The position numbers were made by a program, and so were the translations under genes. The notes under the pieces are model-generated. The model was not told the DNA's origin and searched no databases. It worked only from the letters and a program-made list of their open reading frames with translations. From NCBI GenBank assembly GCA_018223385.1, contig JAGTTR010000006.1, positions 1-64,000 on the forward strand: a DNA stretch of 64,000 nucleotides, given 5' to 3'. The stretch's first letter is position 1; each line of letters opens with the position of its first letter. Origin of the DNA: Oscillospiraceae bacterium Marseille-Q3528. GTDB lineage: Bacteria > Bacillota > Clostridia > Lachnospirales > Lachnospiraceae. Shown here one piece after another: positions 59,588-64,000 of the stretch.

Positions 59588-60834
59588 AGGCTGATCTCCT
59601 TTGCGGGAATCGTAATCAGAAGAGCAAAGCGCGGATTGTGCGAAATGTGCATTTCACCGCCGGAGCTTTCAATACTGCGGCGAAGTGTTGACAGACCGCT
59701 GCCTTCCTTTATTGGCTTTGCGGGTACTTTGCCGTTGTTGGTTATGGTAACATCATAGTGTTCGCCCCGCTGGACAATGCGGATATATACCTCATTCCCG
59801 TCTGCGTGCTTGATGCAGTTGGTCACGCACTCCTTGGCGGCGGCAACAGTCAGCTCCTCGGCTGCGGTATCACGAGGCAGGTAGCCGTCGATTTTTACAG
59901 CTACGCCAAGCTGTCGGGCGGTTCTTTTTACCTCGTCCATTGTGCTGACAGAGGTGACACGGTTGCTTGCCAGCATACCGATGGCATTTTGCAGTGTCTC
60001 AAGCTTTCGCTCGGTATTCTCACCGCTGTCTATGATGTCACGGATGGTCAGGAGGCTTCGTCCGATGGTATCGTGAATATAGACCTTTAGGTCAAGGCTT
60101 TCCTTTTCCTTGACATCGTCCTCCATACGGGCATACATCTTCCTGAGCTCTCGATTGACTTCCGCCAGTTCTTCATTTATTTCCTCTTGCTTTTGGTAGC
60201 CGTTATACAGCTCGGTTACATTGTGCGCCGTTATCTGTTGCCAGCGGTCATCGCCGTCCACGGTGATATTCTGTGTGCGGAACTGCCAGACGGTCTTGTC
60301 GGGCAGGATATAGCAATCATCCTTGACGGTTACGGATCTGTCAGGCACGCTCAGGGCATTTTCCATATCGCTTTTGATTTGAAGCTCGTGGCCGCAAAGG
60401 GCAAAGGACAGCCTTCGCATACGGTTGTTGCACAGGATGATCCTGCCGTTCGGGTCGGCAAAGCAGATGCCCATAGGCAGCTTATCGGTTGCTTCCTTAA
60501 TGGAGAACGGCGAGAGCTCGTTCTTTTTGCGGCGGTATTCCCTCGGCAGAGCCATGGCAAAGTGAACTGCCGCAAGGAAAATAGCAGCGGCAAATATGAG
60601 CCACGGTGCGTCCAGCAGAAAAGCGTCCCCGATATTATCGGGATCTGCCTGGGAAACAGAGAACAGCAGCGGGATCATTACCGCCATCACCGCCAGGCTC
60701 AGCAGGCTGCGCACCGGCTTATTGCTGCGGAGAAGCTGATACATAAACAGCCCGATTTCAAGGACGATCTCCACAAACATAATAAACGGCAGCATGGTCT
60801 GCCAAAATTCAGAAAGGGAAGAAAATGCACTCAT
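59584..60834 (-). CDS. Sensor histidine kinase (HisKA_3-like)
   Basis: 416 residues. Two or three N-terminal membrane helices (about 12-95) precede a PAS-like domain (about 115-200, MGICFADPNGRIILCNNRM), a coiled coil, the phospho-acceptor helix KVYIHDTIGRSLLTIRDII with the HD pair, and a HATPase with N-box AAKECVTNCIKHA and G-box GSGLSTLRRSIESSGG. The NarL-type regulator gene overlaps by four bases. It lies between the 7TM protein and the regulator and probably integrates their signal. Confidence 0.88.
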   Translation of the reverse strand: MSAFSSLSEFWQTMLPFIMFVEIVLEIGLFMYQLLRSNKPVRSLLSLAVMAVMIPLLFSVSQADPDNIGDAFLLDAPWLIFAAAIFLAAVHFAMALPREYRRKKNELSPFSIKEATDKLPMGICFADPNGRIILCNNRMRRLSFALCGHELQIKSDMENALSVPDRSVTVKDDCYILPDKTVWQFRTQNITVDGDDRWQQITAHNVTELYNGYQKQEEINEELAEVNRELRKMYARMEDDVKEKESLDLKVYIHDTIGRSLLTIRDIIDSGENTERKLETLQNAIGMLASNRVTSVSTMDEVKRTARQLGVAVKIDGYLPRDTAAEELTVAAAKECVTNCIKHADGNEVYIRIVQRGEHYDVTITNNGKVPAKPIKEGSGLSTLRRSIESSGGEMHISHNPRFALLITIPAKEISL

Positions 60835-62516
60835 TTTCTATCACCTTCTTTCGCTTCAAATACAAGGCGCTGGTATTCCTCGTCATCCTCTTTTTCATAG
60901 CGGATACTGTCTCCGCTTACTAAAGCGGAAAGGTCGGCTTTGCAGCACACATTCAGCGACAAACGCAAGCCGTTTGCCTTAATGAGGCTTACCTGTATGC
61001 CTGTTAAATTCAAAATATCGGCTTCAATAACCGATTCATAAAAATCAAATACAGCGGTCGCCGTTTTGCTGGAGAGCATGGAAAGAGACTCGTCCACATA
61101 AAGTGAGCTGCGGACACCCAATAGCTTCAGCGTTTGGAGCGACTCATTGAAGGCACGGTGAAGTTCCGATGCCGCTATTTTAATATCTCGGTCGGTAAGG
61201 AGCGTCAGATGCTTGCGGCGTTTAATATAGCTGCACAGCACGGCAATCTCGGCAAGGAGCGTTTTGGCGCTGTCGGGATCGGTGCTTGAGATTCGGCGGT
61301 ATTCCTTAGTGAGCTCCGCAATGCGGTCGATCTGCGTCTGCGTAACGGAACGCAGGAGATCATACAGGCGGTTTTGCTCCTCCACCTTGCGGCGCTTGGC
61401 TTCACGCTTGTATTCATAACGGAGTATTTCATTCCTGTCGGCAAGCTCGTCTGCAAGGAGCTCGGAGTTCTCCTTGATGTCACGCAGAGCCGACACATCC
61501 TCCGTCCACACGGCATAGCCGCCGTCAATGGGCATGGTGTGAACGGTCAAGCTGCCCATCGTGACCGGGCTTTGCTCGGCTTTTTTCATCGTTTCCTTTG
61601 AGATAGGCGCAGTGTTTACAGCTGCATACCGAACGGTAAAGTCCTTGTCGGTAATCTCTGCCGATGTGTCGACAGAGGAGGCAAACAAGTCCACATAACG
61701 GCTGTTTGAATGTATATATCCGCAGGCGATGCAAAACTCAAAGGTCAGAATATACATCACACTTTGGAATGCGGCAATATCGCCGAACAAGTGGAGCAGC
61801 CAATCCACGCCCGCATAGTAAAGTGCGCTGTAAACAATCGCCAGCAGCATAGGAACAATGGGCAGAAAGTGGAGCCTTCCTTTTTGCACACGGCATTTGA
61901 AAAACATAATAACGAATGCGGCTAAGGCGCACAGCACCTGCCAGCCCACACTAATGAAGTAGCCTACCGAGTAGCCGTTGTTTTTGTCCGTCCACACGGC
62001 GGCGTCCTTCGGAAAGGTAAATACGAATTGGTGCAGGTCGTTTGTGAGCACGAGCAGAAGCAATACGCCGGAAATGATCCACAGAATCGACATTCCCTTG
62101 GGGAATTTGTATTTGTCCGGCTTCCCCAGCGACATGGCAATCAGCAGCGCCAGCATAGGCACAAACAGCATGGGCAGATAGAACAGATACCACAGGTAAC
62201 GGACGGCGTCCGGCTGCCAGAATATAAAATACTTCGCCGAACGGACTACCATCCAGATGATAAGAAGCACCGCAGTGACCGTCATAAATCTGCATACCTG
62301 CTTTTGCACGATCCGCTGGCGGACAGAAAGCCCCCAGGCGGCGAACAGGCCGATATAGATAAAGCTGCGCAGATAGGAAAACAGCATCGGGTAGAAGCTG
62401 CCCCTGCCCACAATTCGGAAGCAATATGCCAGTATCACGGCAAGCACAGCGATGCCGCTTATTATGATAGTATTCTTTTTCTGTTCGGTCATAAACAGAC
62501 CCCATTTCGCCTTCAT
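60831..62516 (-). CDS. 7TM receptor-like protein with coiled coil, degenerate kinase end
   Basis: 561 residues (ATG 62516; ATG 62492 is an alternative with GGGG upstream). Seven membrane helices (about 15-290) match the histidine-kinase N-terminal 7TM domain. A PAS-like region and a long charged coiled coil (about 355-400) follow. The C-terminal 150 residues occupy the kinase place, but no H-box histidine with the usual flanks and no N- or G-boxes can be seen. It therefore looks like a receptor that works through the overlapping downstream kinase (four-base overlap). The ligand is unknown. Confidence 0.8.
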   Translation of the reverse strand: MKAKWGLFMTEQKKNTIIISGIAVLAVILAYCFRIVGRGSFYPMLFSYLRSFIYIGLFAAWGLSVRQRIVQKQVCRFMTVTAVLLIIWMVVRSAKYFIFWQPDAVRYLWYLFYLPMLFVPMLALLIAMSLGKPDKYKFPKGMSILWIISGVLLLLVLTNDLHQFVFTFPKDAAVWTDKNNGYSVGYFISVGWQVLCALAAFVIMFFKCRVQKGRLHFLPIVPMLLAIVYSALYYAGVDWLLHLFGDIAAFQSVMYILTFEFCIACGYIHSNSRYVDLFASSVDTSAEITDKDFTVRYAAVNTAPISKETMKKAEQSPVTMGSLTVHTMPIDGGYAVWTEDVSALRDIKENSELLADELADRNEILRYEYKREAKRRKVEEQNRLYDLLRSVTQTQIDRIAELTKEYRRISSTDPDSAKTLLAEIAVLCSYIKRRKHLTLLTDRDIKIAASELHRAFNESLQTLKLLGVRSSLYVDESLSMLSSKTATAVFDFYESVIEADILNLTGIQVSLIKANGLRLSLNVCCKADLSALVSGDSIRYEKEDDEEYQRLVFEAKEGDRK

Positions 62517-62625
62517 TCGTTTTTACTTACCCTTGGGTATACCTTCTCAAATTAGATTTATGTACTTGAAAATGTGTTCATTTTTGTTTCTCTCAAATCT
62601 TTATTTATTATACTTCCGTTCATTT

Positions 62626-62658
62626 TAAAAAATGGGCAATCCCGATTGGAATTGCCCA
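62626..62658 (-). terminator. Terminator of the lysS transcript
   Basis: Minus strand: TGGGCAAT (62651-62658) pairs with ATTGCCCA (62633-62640), followed by TTTTTTAAA. It lies about 300 bases after the lysS stop codon, so the lysS mRNA carries a long 3' region with the palindromic element. Confidence 0.85.
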
Positions 62659-62781
62659 CTCATCGTACTAATTATGCGATTTTTTCTTGCTTGCACCGAT
62701 TTCTGCATCAAATGATGTAAGTTTGATGTAAATCGCTGTTTTTTCAGTTTTTTATCAAATGAAGTACGTCCCGTCTATTTA

Positions 62782-62946
62782 CTATGAAAGTCCTGAACGG
62801 CAGCCATGAATGAGTCATGCTTACATGAACGAATTCATGGATATCGGGCAGGCTAAACTGTATGAGTAAGCAGGGCAATCGCCCGGATTACGAATGCAGT
62901 TGCAGTTACGGGAGTGCCATAGGCACGGAGTAACTGACTTTCATAG
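62782..62946. repeat. Multi-hairpin palindromic element after lysS
   Basis: Closed by 11-base arms CTATGAAAGTC (62782-62792) and GACTTTCATAG (62936-62946). Inside: CATGAAT (62805-62811)/ATTCATG (62833-62839) enclosing CATG-n8-free hairpin CATG-ctta-CATG; CGGGC/GCCCG with GGGC-aatc-GCCC (62873-62884); and AGTTAC (62904-62909)/GTAACT (62930-62935) enclosing GTGCC-ata-GGCAC. It begins nine bases after the lysS stop codon. The remaining gap (62659-62781) shows no gene. Confidence 0.8.
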
Positions 62947-62955
62947 AGTCACATC

Positions 62956-64000
62956 TTAATAGAGCTTTGCACCAGCCGGAATGTGGTTATCAACCATCAG
63001 AAGATGGAGTTTTTCTTCGCCTTCTTCTTCATGAATAGCACTGAGGAGCATACCGCAAGAGTCAATGCCCATCATAGCTCTCGGTGGAAGGTTTGTGATG
63101 GCGATCAGTGTTTTACCAACCAGTTCTTCCGGCTCGTAATAAGCGTGAATACCGCTTAAAATCGTACGATCTGTGCCTGTTCCATCATCAAGCGTGAACT
63201 GAAGGAGTTTCTTTGACTTCGGTACTGCAACACACTCTTTAACCTTTACTGCACGGAAATCTGACTTGCTGAATGTATCAAAATCAACAAATTCCTCAAA
63301 TAAAGGCTCTACCTTTACCTTAGAAAAATCAATCTTTTCAGACTCAGTTTTTACATTTTTTTCAGGTGCTTCAGAAGCTGTATTATTTACATCATTTTTC
63401 TTATTTACACCATCTAATGACTTCATTGTCGGGAAGAGCAACACATCACGGATAGCTGCAGAATCGGTGAGCAACATACACATACGGTCAATACCGAAAC
63501 CGATACCGCCTGTGGGCGGCATACCGATCTCCAGTGCGTTCAGGAAGTCTTCATCTGTGGTGTTGGCTTCCTCATCGCCCTGTGCCAGCAACTCTTCCTG
63601 GGCCTTGAAACGCTCTCTCTGATCGATGGGATCGTTGAGCTCGGAATAGGCATTGGCCATCTCCCAGCCGTTCATGAAGAACTCGAAACGCTCTACGTAC
63701 TCGGGATTGCTCGGTTTCTTCTTGGTCAGCGGAGAAATCTCTATCGGATGGTCCATAACAAAGGTTGGCTGAAGCAGATGCTCTTCTACGAATTCCTCGA
63801 AGAACAGGTTCAGGATGTCGCCCTTCTTATGGCGCTCTTCATATGCTACATGGTGCGCATCTGCGGCTGCGCGGGCCTCTTCCAGTGTATGGATCTCGTT
63901 CCAGTCCACACCGGAATATTTCTTGACAGCATCCACCATGGTGATCCGCTCGAAGGGCTTGCCCAGATCCATCTCGATGCCCTTGTAATTGATCACGGTT
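62956..64000 (-). CDS. lysS: Lysyl-tRNA synthetase LysS, 3' part, fused to an EMAP-type tRNA-binding domain
   Basis: At least 348 codons, running off the right edge (an in-frame GTG at 63996 is internal). The C-terminal catalytic part has EMDLGKPFERITM, FVMDHPIEISPLTK (motif 2 to 3 region), NGWEMANAYSELNDP and motif 3 GGIGFGIDRMCMLLTD. After FPTMKSLDG a Lys/Asn/Glu linker of about 40 residues leads to a tRNA_bind/EMAPII domain (FSKSDFRAVKVKECVAVP, LSGIHAYYEPEELVGKTLIAITNLPPRAMMGI). It charges lysine tRNA; the extra domain probably raises tRNA affinity. The linker DNA is clearly AT-richer than the synthetase body. Confidence 0.95.
   Translation of the reverse strand, partial: TVINYKGIEMDLGKPFERITMVDAVKKYSGVDWNEIHTLEEARAAADAHHVAYEERHKKGDILNLFFEEFVEEHLLQPTFVMDHPIEISPLTKKKPSNPEYVERFEFFMNGWEMANAYSELNDPIDQRERFKAQEELLAQGDEEANTTDEDFLNALEIGMPPTGGIGFGIDRMCMLLTDSAAIRDVLLFPTMKSLDGVNKKNDVNNTASEAPEKNVKTESEKIDFSKVKVEPLFEEFVDFDTFSKSDFRAVKVKECVAVPKSKKLLQFTLDDGTGTDRTILSGIHAYYEPEELVGKTLIAITNLPPRAMMGIDSCGMLLSAIHEEEGEEKLHLLMVDNHIPAGAKLY

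Overview
The window looks like a chromosome segment of a spore-forming gut Clostridia, most likely Lachnospiraceae. Reasons: a SpoIIID gene with the usual TTG start, an oxygen-sensitive NrdD/NrdG reductase pair, VanW and DUF11 proteins, sortase substrates ending in PETGD/PQTGD, and Gram-positive mobilizable-element genes of the TnpX/TnpW kind. The core backbone (about 3.3-33 kb, and lysS at the right edge) is fairly GC-rich. Three stretches (1-3.2 kb, 37-44 kb, and parts of 44-56 kb) are visibly AT-richer and read as acquired DNA.

Layout. 1-3.2 kb: a defence patch, all on the minus strand. It holds a type II Thoeris operon (thsB TIR protein, then thsA membrane-Macro effector) preceded by a CIRCE-like operator, between an unknown gene running off the left edge and a small papain/transglutaminase-fold protein. 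3.3-33.9 kb: housekeeping genes (rlmD, YhaM exoribonuclease, HtrA-like pseudoprotease, mutS2, a two-component pair, trmL, aminotransferase + Lrp regulator, AIR-synthase protein, VanW, exonuclease, radical SAM + CBS proteins, nrdDG with a pair of NrdR boxes, a TrpX-type ABC importer, azoreductase-like flavoprotein, DUF11 protein, membrane alpha/beta hydrolase, tRNA-Cys, spoIIID). 34-43.7 kb: AraC/GyrI regulator, sortase-anchored protein, two TetR genes among decayed fragments, then a two-component system with lantibiotic-immunity (MutFEG-type) ABC transporter genes.

44.06-54.07 kb: a 10-kb mobilizable tetracycline-resistance element (tet(40) efflux pump, Tet(O)-type ribosomal protection protein with attenuator leader, mobC, relaxase, replication proteins, tnpW, large serine recombinase). 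It has split the ABC ATPase gene mutF in two. The ends can be set almost to the base from imperfect terminal inverted repeats beside an AA core, and removing the element restores the ATPase reading frame.

54.5-58.4 kb: decayed and chimeric genes plus a second sortase-anchored protein with 36-bp repeats and an IS transposase stump. 58.4-62.5 kb: an unusual signalling cluster (7TM sensor without recognizable kinase boxes, histidine kinase, LuxR-type response regulator, then a separate receiver lacking the phospho-acceptor Asp). 62.9-64 kb: 3' part of lysS fused to an EMAP-type tRNA-binding domain.

A recurring theme is multi-hairpin palindromic elements directly after stop codons (mutS2, the M56-like gene, the DUF11 gene, lysS). 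Copies in one family show compensatory base changes, so the fold itself appears conserved.
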